From Fusobacteria bacterium ZRK30 (GTDB taxonomy: Bacteria > Fusobacteriota > Fusobacteriia > Fusobacteriales > Fusobacteriaceae), in the NCBI GenBank assembly GCA_024628785.1, contig CP102404.1:496001-560000 (forward strand): DNA of 64,000 nucleotides. The letters run 5' to 3'. A model generated the notes under the pieces. It was not told the origin of the DNA, ran no database searches, and saw only the letters and a list, made by a program, of their open reading frames with translations. The stretch's first letter is position 1; every line of letters starts with the position of its first letter. Positions 7,204 to 15,383 of the stretch are shown piece by piece. A program made the position numbers and the translations under genes.

Positions 7204-8469
7204 ATGTCAGATATTGCTATTATTACTGGAAAAATTAAAAAAACAGGAAATGTATTTCAATATTCAAACTATGATACTGGAGTAGTTACAGGGGAAAAAA
7301 AGTATGACTATAAAGAAGATGGGAAATATTGGAAAAAAAAGCATATTATGGGTTCTCTTCCAATCTATGAAGAAGTCAAAGTGGGTCGTGGAGAAAAAAA
7401 AGATCTGTCACAATTACAAAAAGGAGAGCTATATTCATATTTAAATAATAAATCCATTAACATCAGGAGAAAGATAGCAGAATTTAAAGATTTATACTTA
7501 TGTAATATTTTAAAATATCAAGATCATAAAGGGCAGGCTTGTTTACCAAAGATGATAACTATTACCTTTAAAAATGATATTAAAGATTATGAAGTGGCAG
7601 TTTTAGAAATGGATAAAACAATTAAAAGGATTCAATATTTTGTCCAGACAAGAATTGATAAAAATTTTAAATTAAGAGCTGTAGGAGTAAGAGAAGTTCA
7701 TAAAGAGAAAAGAGAGGGATATCACTTTCATTTTATAGCATTTAATTTACCATACATAGATCAAGATAAATTTAAAACATTTGGTGAAAAAGAATCGAAT
7801 AACCGTGGAAGGATTGAAATATCTGTATTAAAGCAATTTAAAAATAAATATATTGATTATAGTACAGATGGAGTAGAAGAAAAAATAAGTTTTATTAAAG
7901 ATCCAATTTCATATCTTTCTAAGGCTCTATTTTATTTATCTAAGGAATTAGATGATCTATATAAAATAGATTACTCAATGGATCTTCGAGAAGATAAAGA
8001 ATTAATGGCAAAATTAAAAAATGAACTTAACAGAAAAATATTATTCAAAGTTGGGAAATTAATTAAACCGGAAGTCATTAATCTGTACTCAAATAAAGAG
8101 TTTGAATATGAATTAAATAAGGCATTTGATAACTATAAATTTAAAGATCATTTCAGTTTCAATACTGAATTTCTCGGATGGATAGATTTATATAAATTTG
8201 TAGATCATAGAGGTAAAAGTGATCTTGTGGATATTGTACTGGATACTCTGGGCTTTAGTTATGAATATATAGAAGAAAATGAAAATATATATAAATTAAA
8301 ACATTATGAAATAAATAAATTTTTTATAAATTATAAAGAAAATAAATTAATGTATATTGATAACAATAATTTTATAGAAATAGATAAAAATCTATTTAAT
8401 CATATTTTAGATATCAATAATTTAAGTAATGAAATAAAAGAATTTATAATAAAAAATAAGGGGGAATAA
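7204..8469 (+). CDS. HUH-type rolling-circle replication initiator
   Basis: A 421-residue protein with all three signatures of an HUH endonuclease: motif 1 PKMITITFKND (115-125), motif 2 YHFHFIAF with His174-x-His176, and motif 3 SYLSKALFYLSKE with Tyr237-xxx-Lys240 and Tyr244-xxx-Lys247. It should nick one strand at the origin through a tyrosine and start rolling-circle synthesis. No helicase motifs follow; the C-terminal 170 residues are Asn/Lys/Ile-rich and not recognised. A GGGTG ribosome site lies 7 bases before the ATG. The hairpin cluster immediately upstream is the expected origin. Confidence 0.85.
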   Translation: MSDIAIITGKIKKTGNVFQYSNYDTGVVTGEKKYDYKEDGKYWKKKHIMGSLPIYEEVKVGRGEKKDLSQLQKGELYSYLNNKSINIRRKIAEFKDLYLCNILKYQDHKGQACLPKMITITFKNDIKDYEVAVLEMDKTIKRIQYFVQTRIDKNFKLRAVGVREVHKEKREGYHFHFIAFNLPYIDQDKFKTFGEKESNNRGRIEISVLKQFKNKYIDYSTDGVEEKISFIKDPISYLSKALFYLSKELDDLYKIDYSMDLREDKELMAKLKNELNRKILFKVGKLIKPEVINLYSNKEFEYELNKAFDNYKFKDHFSFNTEFLGWIDLYKFVDHRGKSDLVDIVLDTLGFSYEYIEENENIYKLKHYEINKFFINYKENKLMYIDNNNFIEIDKNLFNHILDINNLSNEIKEFIIKNKGE

Positions 8470-8471
8470 AA

Positions 8472-8729
8472 ATGAAAATGTTTTTACAAGGTGCAACGGT
8501 TAAGGAGTTAAAAATTAGTGAATGGGAAGGAAAAGAATATTTTTCAATTTTATTAAATGGTGGTCTTGTATCTCCAAAAGTAAAATTAACACATGAGCAA
8601 TTTAAAAAGTTAAAAAAAGATGGTATTGGTCATAACTCAGTATTAAACATAGAATTTGATGTTCAATATTCAGATAAAACAAAATGTGTTCACAATGGTA
8701 ATAAATTAGTATCTTATGAATTAGTGTAA
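8472..8729 (+). CDS. Small beta-rich protein, candidate ssDNA-binding protein
   Basis: An 85-residue protein starting two bases after the rep stop codon; its GGGGG ribosome site lies within the end of rep. Predicted strands alternate (TVKELKISEW, YFSILLNGG, VLNIEFDVQY, KLVSYELV), consistent with a small OB-like fold. Size and position right after Rep match the helix-destabilising ssDNA-binding proteins of filamentous phages (85-90 residues), but no sequence motif proves this. A ten-residue basic helix (EQFKKLKKDG) is present. Confidence 0.7.
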   Translation: MKMFLQGATVKELKISEWEGKEYFSILLNGGLVSPKVKLTHEQFKKLKKDGIGHNSVLNIEFDVQYSDKTKCVHNGNKLVSYELV

Positions 8730-8785
8730 TGAAAATAGAAAATAGATTATAGGGGTGTTGGTTTTTATGGATTTTGGGTTTATTT

Positions 8786-8974
8786 ATGAATGAATTTGAA
8801 AAAGAATTTTTGAAAAAATTTGAAAAAGAAAATCCTAAAATTTTTGAGATGGCAACATTTTTAATTTACAAAATGAATAGATTTAACAGGGATTTAAAAA
8901 TTTTGATTAATTTATTAATTGGTTTAATTGTTCCAATTTATTTATTAATTTTAAATTTTATATTAAAAAAGTAA
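8786..8974 (+). CDS. Small single-span membrane protein of the element
   Basis: A 62-residue protein: charged N-terminal half (MNEFEKEFLKKFEKENPK) and one long hydrophobic stretch at the C-terminus (ILINLLIGLIVPIYLLILNF) ending in KK. The start is uncertain. The GGGGTG site at 8752 fits better to an ATG at 8767 that opens an 8-codon frame (MDFGFIYE) ending in TGA across the next ATG; 8786 would then be reached by translational coupling. It could be a minor coat or membrane protein, or a holin for the endolysin. Neither is proven. Confidence 0.6.
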   Translation: MNEFEKEFLKKFEKENPKIFEMATFLIYKMNRFNRDLKILINLLIGLIVPIYLLILNFILKK

Positions 8975-8986
8975 TGTGTAGAGGAG

Positions 8987-11059
8987 GTGTTTAAATCGGC
9001 TAATTATGTGGGTTATCAATATACTTTTAATGCTACTAGTTCCGAAATGTCGGCTTGGTCTTCTTCTCATTATGTTACTGCTTTAAATGAGGCTTTTGAG
9101 GCGCTTCATGTTGCTTTGAGAAAAAAATATGCTGATAGAACTGGTATTTATACAGATGGTAACAAAAAATTTTATCGTAATTATAATTATAATAGTATTA
9201 CTTCTTATGATAGATGGATTGTTATGGATCAAAATAATTCTTATTTAGAGGATATTTCTTTAATTTTTAAAACTTCTGATGGTGCTACGCAGTGGTACTG
9301 TCCAAATAGTTTTGGAAACGTTTATCCCCCTAAAATAAATGAAACATTTGAGTTTACTCCTGATACTGGTGGTGGTCTTCCGGGAGAACCTTTTACCCCT
9401 CCTATACCTAGTAATTCTGAAAAAATAGAAGATATCCCTTTTTATGAAAATTTATTGAAGAATGGTGAAATTGGCTCTTTTGATGATCTTACTCAAGCTG
9501 AATTTGATTATTTACAAGATGAGGTCCAAAAAGGAGAAGTTGGTTTATTTGATACTTTAGTCAATGTAGCAAAAGATTTTTTCATGGGAAATTCTGACTC
9601 CGATGCATTCAGAGATGTAAATATTTCTTATGATGGTGATAACCCAGACATAGTAGCATATTATGCAGATAATGGACTGGATACTTCAAAATCATATAAT
9701 ATTAATATGGATGGGATAAGAGTAGGTTATGATACTGGAGATGGTTTTGTTCCTATTCTTGAAAATAGTGGTATAAGTAAAAATGGTTCTTATTCTGTTT
9801 CAAAGGAAAGTAAAAATAATTTCCTTTCGAATGGTGATATATTTGCACTTCATACTGTAAATGGAACTCTTGGAAATCTCGGGAACCCTGTTCCTGGGGC
9901 AATTGCAGTTTCGGCAGCAGTTGTTGCAAATGATTATTTAAATAAAATTTTAGACCCAGTACAACAAAATCAATTAGATTTATTAAAAAGTGGTTATAGT
10001 TATGTTGTTAATAAGGCTCAAAATTTATTTAATGGTTTTACCAGTACAGGAGATCGATCAAAAGATTTATTCAATCATGCTGTTCAGAGTGAAGCTTATA
10101 CAAAGGGTATTACTAATGTTGTTCAAGGGGGTGCTAGTATGTCAAGTATTGGTGTTGATTTAAAAGGTCAAAGTATTCCTATTGAATTACCAACATCTGG
10201 TATTGCTTTAACTATTCCAACAACTGGGGTTGCTCTTAATGTACCAACTACTGGAGTTAATTTAAATATTCCAACTGCAACTAACATTCCTCTAGGTATT
10301 CCGACAACTGGAGTGGATCTAAAAGTACCTACAACTGGAGTTAGCTTAGATATGGATGGGAAAAGTATTCCTATTTCAACTGGTGGAGAGGTCGCTTTAA
10401 AAGTAGCTGATACAACAAAAATAAAACTTGATACAACAGAATCAACTTTAAAATTGGAAGGATTAAATAATGATTGGTTAGCATTATTAAAATTATTAGT
10501 AACTCGATTTACTCATATTAATACTTTAAACCCTGATGAAGCATTAGATTTAAAAAACAAATTAGAAATTTATCAAAAAGAGTATGCATATGAATCTAGT
10601 GCTAGAGTTTTAGAGGGAAATGTAGCAAGGTGGCGACAAAAAGAATATGAAACAACTATAACAGATAATAATATTCCTCTAGACAAAATTAATAGAGATG
10701 TAAAAGCTTGGCAAGGTATGCACTCTCTTAATCCTGCAGGAACTATAACAGATACAATAGGCAATGATATTCCAATATTTAAAGGAATAATACCAGCTAT
10801 TCAAGGTGTTGGTATGTTAGATGCAATAAGGGAAACTCTTATTGACAGAGGGAATGAAAATGTTTTAGCTAGGGCAAAGGCAAAATCTAAAACAAAAGAT
10901 GATGAGGATGAAAAAAAACTTGTAGATAATTTATTTTCTATACTTGGAGTTAAATTAAATGCACCTATTCCAACTGCTGAGGATTTAAGAAAATCTCCGG
11001 GATTAGCTGCTATTTATAATGCTATTTCTAATTTATCAATTTCAAATACTGATAATTAA
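8987..11059 (+). CDS. Large element protein with nonapeptide-repeat shaft
   Basis: A 690-residue protein, not recognised. Visible parts: an aromatic, T-rich-coded N-terminal domain (1-120), a Gly/Pro hinge TGGGLPGEPFTPPIP near 130, a mixed middle, six tandem nine-residue units of consensus [IV]-P-T-T-G-V-x-L-x near 400-460, and a helical charged C-terminal third. The repeats should form a narrow beta-solenoid or spiral, as in virus fibres or spikes, so host attachment is a reasonable guess. The start is odd: the only in-frame GTG at 8987 overlaps the GAGGAGG site itself, and the codon at proper spacing is AAA or TCG. Other genes of the element begin ATG-TCG, so the start may be mutated. Confidence 0.7.
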   Translation: MFKSANYVGYQYTFNATSSEMSAWSSSHYVTALNEAFEALHVALRKKYADRTGIYTDGNKKFYRNYNYNSITSYDRWIVMDQNNSYLEDISLIFKTSDGATQWYCPNSFGNVYPPKINETFEFTPDTGGGLPGEPFTPPIPSNSEKIEDIPFYENLLKNGEIGSFDDLTQAEFDYLQDEVQKGEVGLFDTLVNVAKDFFMGNSDSDAFRDVNISYDGDNPDIVAYYADNGLDTSKSYNINMDGIRVGYDTGDGFVPILENSGISKNGSYSVSKESKNNFLSNGDIFALHTVNGTLGNLGNPVPGAIAVSAAVVANDYLNKILDPVQQNQLDLLKSGYSYVVNKAQNLFNGFTSTGDRSKDLFNHAVQSEAYTKGITNVVQGGASMSSIGVDLKGQSIPIELPTSGIALTIPTTGVALNVPTTGVNLNIPTATNIPLGIPTTGVDLKVPTTGVSLDMDGKSIPISTGGEVALKVADTTKIKLDTTESTLKLEGLNNDWLALLKLLVTRFTHINTLNPDEALDLKNKLEIYQKEYAYESSARVLEGNVARWRQKEYETTITDNNIPLDKINRDVKAWQGMHSLNPAGTITDTIGNDIPIFKGIIPAIQGVGMLDAIRETLIDRGNENVLARAKAKSKTKDDEDEKKLVDNLFSILGVKLNAPIPTAEDLRKSPGLAAIYNAISNLSISNTDN

Positions 11060-11073
11060 ACGGGGGGGATTTT

Positions 11074-11667
11074 ATGTCGGGGTCGGTAGGTGATTTTGGA
11101 AAAAAGTTATTACTTATGTCATTGATTGATAATACTATGGATACTACGGGGGATTTTACATCACAAAAGATAAGAGAATTTATTAGGGAAAAAACAGGGG
11201 TAGAAATAGAAAATGAGTTTGTAGAAGATTGGTTAGCAGGATTTAATGCGATTACCTCTATGATGGTTACATCAGCTGTTATTGCTAGTACAACTGCTGT
11301 TTCAGGATTTTTAATTGATAAAGCTACATTATCTAATTTTAAAAACCTTTTATTTAATTTACAAAATTTTGCGTCTACTGTTAGTGGTATGGCTTCTGGA
11401 GGTTCTCATATAAATACTGAAATAATTCTAGGGAAATCACAAGGTTCATTGTCAGATCAAAAATTAGCTCATTATACATATATGAATACAGCAATTCAAG
11501 CAAGAGGAGCTGTTTTACATAATGGTTCTATGGTTACACAATCTATGACGGCAGGAATGAATTATGAGACTGTTCGTTCGAATAATGAAAAAGTTACAAT
11601 TCCACAAGGTCAAAAGCTTATGATGGTAATGGAAGAATTAAAAAACATGGCAAGGCAGGGGATATAA
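11074..11667 (+). CDS. Unrecognised element protein with hydrophobic middle, 197 residues
   Basis: It follows the 690-residue gene by 14 bases with a GGGGGGG site before ATG. A soluble N-terminal part (1-70, helical, charged) precedes a long apolar segment (AITSMMVTSAVIASTTAVSGFLI, about 75-97), then a Ser/Gly/Thr-rich polar half. The single hydrophobic stretch could span a membrane or be buried in a virion. No Walker A motif, so it is not the inovirus assembly ATPase. Function unknown; probably part of the virion or of its assembly. Confidence 0.65.
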   Translation: MSGSVGDFGKKLLLMSLIDNTMDTTGDFTSQKIREFIREKTGVEIENEFVEDWLAGFNAITSMMVTSAVIASTTAVSGFLIDKATLSNFKNLLFNLQNFASTVSGMASGGSHINTEIILGKSQGSLSDQKLAHYTYMNTAIQARGAVLHNGSMVTQSMTAGMNYETVRSNNEKVTIPQGQKLMMVMEELKNMARQGI

Positions 11668-12063
11668 ATGGGTGCTATCGTTACTAGTGATAAAATAGAG
11701 GGTATTATTTATGAAATAGGTTTATTGACCAAAGAAGACAGTAGAAATTATAATATTAAATTTTTAACTAATCAGATCTTAACTGATTTAGATATAAAAA
11801 CAAAATTAGAAACAATAACGGGATGTTATGTTGAAAGTATAAAAAGAGTTACCAAATATAAAAGAATTAAAACTCAAAGTAATACAGTACCTAAAGGTAT
11901 AAAAATTACAGGTAGATATATTTTGAATGGGTTACAGGTAAGAACAGATAGTTTATTCTTTCCTTTGGTTTTAAAAGCATATCAGGAACCGCAACAATTA
12001 GAAAATCAATTGAAGGAGTTTTTTGGTAATGATTTTCAGGTAGTCGCTTATACACAGTATTAA
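11668..12063 (+). CDS. Unrecognised element protein, 131 residues
   Basis: Its ATG directly follows the previous stop codon (TAA-ATG), so the two are translationally coupled. The product is a soluble alpha/beta protein with a basic middle (ESIKRVTKYKRIKTQS) and no hydrophobic span. No known domain seen. The position among presumed structural genes suggests a virion or connector role. Confidence 0.6.
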   Translation: MGAIVTSDKIEGIIYEIGLLTKEDSRNYNIKFLTNQILTDLDIKTKLETITGCYVESIKRVTKYKRIKTQSNTVPKGIKITGRYILNGLQVRTDSLFFPLVLKAYQEPQQLENQLKEFFGNDFQVVAYTQY

Positions 12064-12099
12064 TACTGTTATAAAATAAATTTAACGGGGGTAAAAAAC

Positions 12100-12501
12100 A
12101 TGTCGATTGTAGAAACAGGTGCAAGTTTTCAAATGAAACAAGGGTCTATGGTAGATTCAATATTTGTTCCAAAGGTACAAACTGGAGAGATATCTTCTAT
12201 TTTAGGAGCATTGGAAAAAACGGCTCTTATGAAATGTAAGGGATATACACAAACTTTTGAGAATGATACCTATACAGGTAATTATTTTTATGCTTTACCT
12301 ACTCCACCTGCACAGATATTCAGAAGAAAAATTGTTACTTTTAAATTAACAAATGCAGCAGGACAGAATATTTTTGTAAGAGGAGATCTTCCTTATAATA
12401 TAGTTGATACAGGTAATTATCAAACTATGGCAGATGCTTTTGTAACTAAAACATTGAGTTTTGGAAAAGTAGAATCTTGTACTTGGGATATTAACGGGTA
12501 A
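12100..12501 (+). CDS. Unrecognised beta-rich element protein, 133 residues (capsid candidate)
   Basis: An ACGGGGGT site lies 8 bases upstream of ATG. The sequence is dominated by predicted beta strands with Thr, Gly, Phe and Tyr (YTQTFENDTYTGNYFYAL, RKIVTFKLTN, NIFVRGDLPYNIVDTG) and few charged helices, the composition of a small structural protein. It is followed by a gene of similar size and style with the same type of ribosome site. The pair are the best candidates for coat proteins, but no fold can be assigned by eye. Confidence 0.6.
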   Translation: MSIVETGASFQMKQGSMVDSIFVPKVQTGEISSILGALEKTALMKCKGYTQTFENDTYTGNYFYALPTPPAQIFRRKIVTFKLTNAAGQNIFVRGDLPYNIVDTGNYQTMADAFVTKTLSFGKVESCTWDING

Positions 12502-12531
12502 TAAAAAAATAATTTAAATGGGGGTAAAAAG

Positions 12532-12954
12532 ATGGCGAAATTTGTTTTAAATAATTTAGATGTTAAAGTCGTAGATTTTTCAGATACTAAAAGTTCGTTT
12601 TCAGTGTTTGGACAAGTTCAGCAGGTAGATTTTAATGAGATAGAAGAAGTAATAACAGCTCAATCGGCTTGGACTGGAATGGCTGTAATTGGGAAAAATG
12701 AAAGATATGTTTATGATGATTTAGACTCTATAATTGTAGAACCTAGTGCAAGCAAGAAGTTAGTATCTGGTGAGTTACTGGTAGAAAGAGAAAATGCAGG
12801 ATTTGTTTATATCAGTGGGAAGTTCCCGGCAGATTCAGCGGACCTTAATTTGATTTTAGATGATATGCTTACAGGAACTAAAACTATAGGTGGTGCGGTG
12901 ATTAATTCTATTCGACCCCAACTTAGAGCTAACAATATTAGAACAAGATCTTAA
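12532..12954 (+). CDS. Unrecognised beta-rich element protein, 140 residues (capsid candidate)
   Basis: Starts behind ATGGGGGT and ends the main rightward gene block; a strong terminator follows. Residues 1-60 are beta-rich (VKVVDFSDTKSSFSVFGQVQ), 60-120 mix strands and short helices, and the tail is basic (RPQLRANNIRTRS), which could contact DNA inside a particle. It may be a paired coat or minor structural protein with its upstream neighbour. No family recognised. Confidence 0.6.
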   Translation: MAKFVLNNLDVKVVDFSDTKSSFSVFGQVQQVDFNEIEEVITAQSAWTGMAVIGKNERYVYDDLDSIIVEPSASKKLVSGELLVERENAGFVYISGKFPADSADLNLILDDMLTGTKTIGGAVINSIRPQLRANNIRTRS

Positions 12955-13013
12955 TCAAATTCAGATTAAAGAGCTTTGCATCGATTGGTGTTTGAAATAG
13001 CGTAAAAAAATAA

Positions 13014-13042
13014 CCCTCTCGCCTGTGGCGAGGGGATTTTTA
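13014..13042 (+). terminator. Terminator of the structural gene block
   Basis: CCCTCTCGCC, TGT, GGCGAGGGG gives a GC-rich stem followed by ATTTTTATTT. It ends the transcript that starts upstream of rep and separates it from the endolysin gene. Confidence 0.8.
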
Positions 13043-13069
13043 TTTGGAGCTATATTTCTTATGGTAATT

Positions 13070-13198
13070 TTATTTTTTAGGTTTTTTAGGACTAAAAAAT
13101 AGTCTTAATATGATGTAAAAAATTATTACTCCTATTAACACTGGAGTTAGTCCATTATATTTTATTGATAAATAAAAACTTTTAAAAAAATCAAACAT
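13070..13198 (-). CDS. 42-residue single-span membrane peptide on the opposite strand
   Basis: ATG at 13198-13196 lies 6 bases after AGAGGTGATT on the minus strand. The peptide has an aromatic N-terminus (MFDFFKSFYLS), one membrane span (TPVLIGVIIFYIILRLFF) and a basic tail SPKKPKK. It is the only leftward gene in the element and is divergent from the endolysin. The size and topology suit a small holin-like, antiholin or toxin-type peptide, but nothing proves a role. Confidence 0.5.
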   Translation of the reverse strand: MFDFFKSFYLSIKYNGLTPVLIGVIIFYIILRLFFSPKKPKK

Positions 13199-13283
13199 TT
13201 CAATCACCTCTGGAATTTAATTGTTTTATATCTTAATTATAATCTATTTTTATTTATTGTCAAAAATTTAATAGGAGGTCAAT

Positions 13284-13670
13284 ATGAAAAAAGTATCTAA
13301 AAGAACATTAAAAAATTTATCAGGAGTTAATTCAAAACTTGCTTTAATTGTAGGTATGGTACTAGCGAGGGGTAAAGTTGATTTAACTGTTATTAGTGGA
13401 CTTAGAACTGCTCAGAAACAAAATAAAATATTTTTAGATGGGAGATCTCAATTAGATGGATATAATAAGATCTCATATCATCAAACAGGGAATGCAATTG
13501 ATTTTATTCCCTATCCATTTGTGATTAATGATTGGAGAGACGTAAATAGATTTGTGTTGATAGGTCAGGAGTTAAAGTTAGCAGCTAAACATCTAGGATT
13601 TAATTATTCCTATGGTGGAGATTGGAAAACCTTTAAGGACTACGGACATTTTGAACTTCATGAAAAATAA
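13284..13670 (+). CDS. M15 peptidase endolysin
   Basis: A 128-residue zinc peptidase of the VanY/CwlK type. The metal triad is seen as His66-x6-Asp73 (SYHQTGNAIDF) and His122 (YGHFEL), and ISGLRTAQKQNKIF matches the upstream conserved block (S-G-x-R-T-x-x-x-Q). Phage members cut the L-Ala-D-Glu or D-Ala bond of the cell-wall peptide. There is no signal peptide or wall-binding domain, so it would need a holin. AGGAGG precedes the ATG, with a TATAAT box at 13238-13243. A lysis gene argues against a filamentous, extruded virion. Confidence 0.88.
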   Translation: MKKVSKRTLKNLSGVNSKLALIVGMVLARGKVDLTVISGLRTAQKQNKIFLDGRSQLDGYNKISYHQTGNAIDFIPYPFVINDWRDVNRFVLIGQELKLAAKHLGFNYSYGGDWKTFKDYGHFELHEK

Positions 13671-13679
13671 ATTGAGTAA

Positions 13680-13870
13680 CGACCAGTGGACAGGAGTTTG
13701 TCTTTGATGCATAGGCAAAATAATGACCGTAGGGAATAGCACCCGCAGGGGAAACCTTCAGCAATGAAATTCTAGACCAATTAAAATGGAATGTTATAGT
13801 TAAAATTTGCCATAGTAGACCCGTAAGGGCGAGATGATAAGAAAGGAATAAAATTGAATGAACCTTTATA
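13680..13870 (+). ncRNA. Structured, GC-richer segment upstream of the transposase
   Basis: This stretch is visibly richer in G and C than its surroundings and has no reading frame. Seen: CCC-GTAA-GGG (GNRA tetraloop, near 13825), CC-GTAG-GG and CCC-GCA-GGG mini-hairpins, and a distant GGCAAA/TTTGCC pairing that would close a multibranch structure. It could be a remnant of a self-splicing intron, an untranslated RNA of the insertion sequence, or the phage packaging/origin region. No intron domain V or reverse transcriptase was found, so the class is open. Confidence 0.35.
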
Positions 13871-13977
13871 ATTGGATTAATTGTAAATACTACCATTAGG
13901 GAGAGATATAATCTTAAAAATATGATATAAAGAAATTTATAGAAAAAAATAAATAATAGCTAAGGAGGATATTTATT

Positions 13978-15108
13978 ATGAATACTTCTGATATTAAATT
14001 ATTTGAGGTAGCTATAAGAGCTATGGAGAGGGTTGTAAATGAAATATTGTATTATGAGAGAGAAGAGTTCCTATATGAGCAGAGAGAGGTTTATATCGAG
14101 AATAGGGGAAATGGATTTAATGATAGAGATTTTAAATTAAGTAATAGTATGGTATTAAGTATAAAGGTTCCTAAAGTTCGTAAAAACTCTAGGGACCTTA
14201 TTTATTCTATTTTTGAAAAATATAAAAGAAATAGCAATGAATTTGAGATTAATTTAGAAACTTTTTATTCATCTCGGATGTATGAGAAAGATATAGTCAA
14301 AATGTTAGGGATTTCTAAAATATCTCAATGTAGAAAAGACAAGATTTTAGAAAAATATATTCAAAAATATGAGGATTTCTTGGCTAAAACTAAAAAAAAG
14401 AATTATGACATAATTAAGTTAGATTCAACTTTTAAAGGTAAAATGAGGAATAAAACTAAATATAATATATACTTTGCCTGGGGATTCTATACAGAAAATA
14501 ATATAGTAAAAAAAGAGTGCTTATATTTCCATATTGACCAGAAAAATGAGAATAAGAAGGAATGGGAAAAGGTCATAAATTATCTAATTAGTAATGTTAA
14601 TTTAAAAAATACAAAACTACTTATCAGTGATATGTTTAACTCATTAAAAACTTCTTTACATGATATTAAAAAATATACTCCTGAACTAAAAAATATATTG
14701 TTTCAAAATTGTATCTGGCATAGACTGCACTCTATTTTTAATGTGTCTATTTTACCCATGAAAATAAAACGACCTTTATTCAGTACATTTTATTCGCAAT
14801 TTAAAGAAGTAAAAGATATAGAACTTCTAAAAGAATCACTTGATCTATTTAAAAAAATGGAGTTTAAAAAAAATAAAGATATAAATGGAATGTTAAATGT
14901 GCACTATGAAGATAATTTTAATTATCTAAGGGTATACTATGATCTAAAACAAAAAGGATACACAATAAAAAATCTTATGCAAAATATGGATATTGAAAGT
15001 TTCCATGCAGATCTAAAATATTATTTAAATAAAACAGTAAATTATACGAATTCAAATATCTTAAAAATGCGAATAATGATGTTTTTAGAGCAAAAACAAT
15101 ATATTTAG
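13978..15108 (+). CDS. IS256/Mutator-like DDE transposase
   Basis: A 376-residue protein. The order of features matches the Mutator superfamily: RGNGFNDRDFKL..VLSIKVPKVR near 43-68, catalytic Asp149 (IIKLDSTF), Asp218 (LLISDMFNSL), the C-x2-H motif Cys245/His248 (QNCIWHRLHSI), and Glu340 (DIESFHADL). It is diverged from typical IS256 members but all catalytic positions are present. AAGGAGG precedes the ATG. No inverted repeats close to this gene alone were found; the nearest matching pair encloses the whole 8.7 kb element, so it may mobilise the phage genome. Confidence 0.8.
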   Translation: MNTSDIKLFEVAIRAMERVVNEILYYEREEFLYEQREVYIENRGNGFNDRDFKLSNSMVLSIKVPKVRKNSRDLIYSIFEKYKRNSNEFEINLETFYSSRMYEKDIVKMLGISKISQCRKDKILEKYIQKYEDFLAKTKKKNYDIIKLDSTFKGKMRNKTKYNIYFAWGFYTENNIVKKECLYFHIDQKNENKKEWEKVINYLISNVNLKNTKLLISDMFNSLKTSLHDIKKYTPELKNILFQNCIWHRLHSIFNVSILPMKIKRPLFSTFYSQFKEVKDIELLKESLDLFKKMEFKKNKDINGMLNVHYEDNFNYLRVYYDLKQKGYTIKNLMQNMDIESFHADLKYYLNKTVNYTNSNILKMRIMMFLEQKQYI

Positions 15109-15344
15109 AAAAAAGCTATTTATATAAAATTTTAGAGTTTATCTATACTATACAATTTTTAGTTTGCCTGGTCTCTCGATCTATCTCTAAAATAGTCTGT
15201 TTGAATAGAAAAAGACTGATTTAGAAAAAATAGTGTTTACAATGACTTAACAACGTCTATTTAAAAATTCATAAAATAAGTGTGTTTTAGGGATGGTCAT
15301 CTATAAAATTAATAATGTACATTCATATTTTGAATAATTAAAAA

Positions 15345-15377
15345 AAGCATAGAAAAACCAAGGGGTTTCTATACTTT
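15345..15377. terminator. Bidirectional terminator between transposase and htpG
   Basis: AGCATAGAAAAACC, loop AAGG, GGTTTCTATACT, with A7 on the left and T-rich sequence on the right. In the minus direction it ends in T7 and would stop htpG; in the plus direction it would stop the transposase. The rest of 15109-15422 is AT-rich and holds nothing else but the right inverted repeat. Confidence 0.65.
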
Positions 15378-15383
15378 TAATTT

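Noticed and set aside
10150-10370. Nucleotide tandem repeat or CRISPR-like array
   Set aside because: The periodicity is at the protein level (27-base units with varied codons) inside the 690-residue gene; there are no spacers.
6840-13670. Inovirus (filamentous phage) assignment of the element
   Set aside because: An HUH Rep, a small DNA-binding-like protein and a small membrane protein would fit, but there is no Walker A Zot/gpI ATPase, no secretin and no pVIII-like coat with signal peptide, and an endolysin is present.
13680-13977. Complete group II intron
   Set aside because: No GUGYG start, no domain V/VI sequence and no reverse transcriptase; the segment is too short. Only a remnant or another RNA remains possible.
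13284-15108. Stand-alone IS256 copy with its own inverted repeats
   Set aside because: No inverted repeat pair could be found close to the transposase; the only matching partner of the right end lies at 6696.
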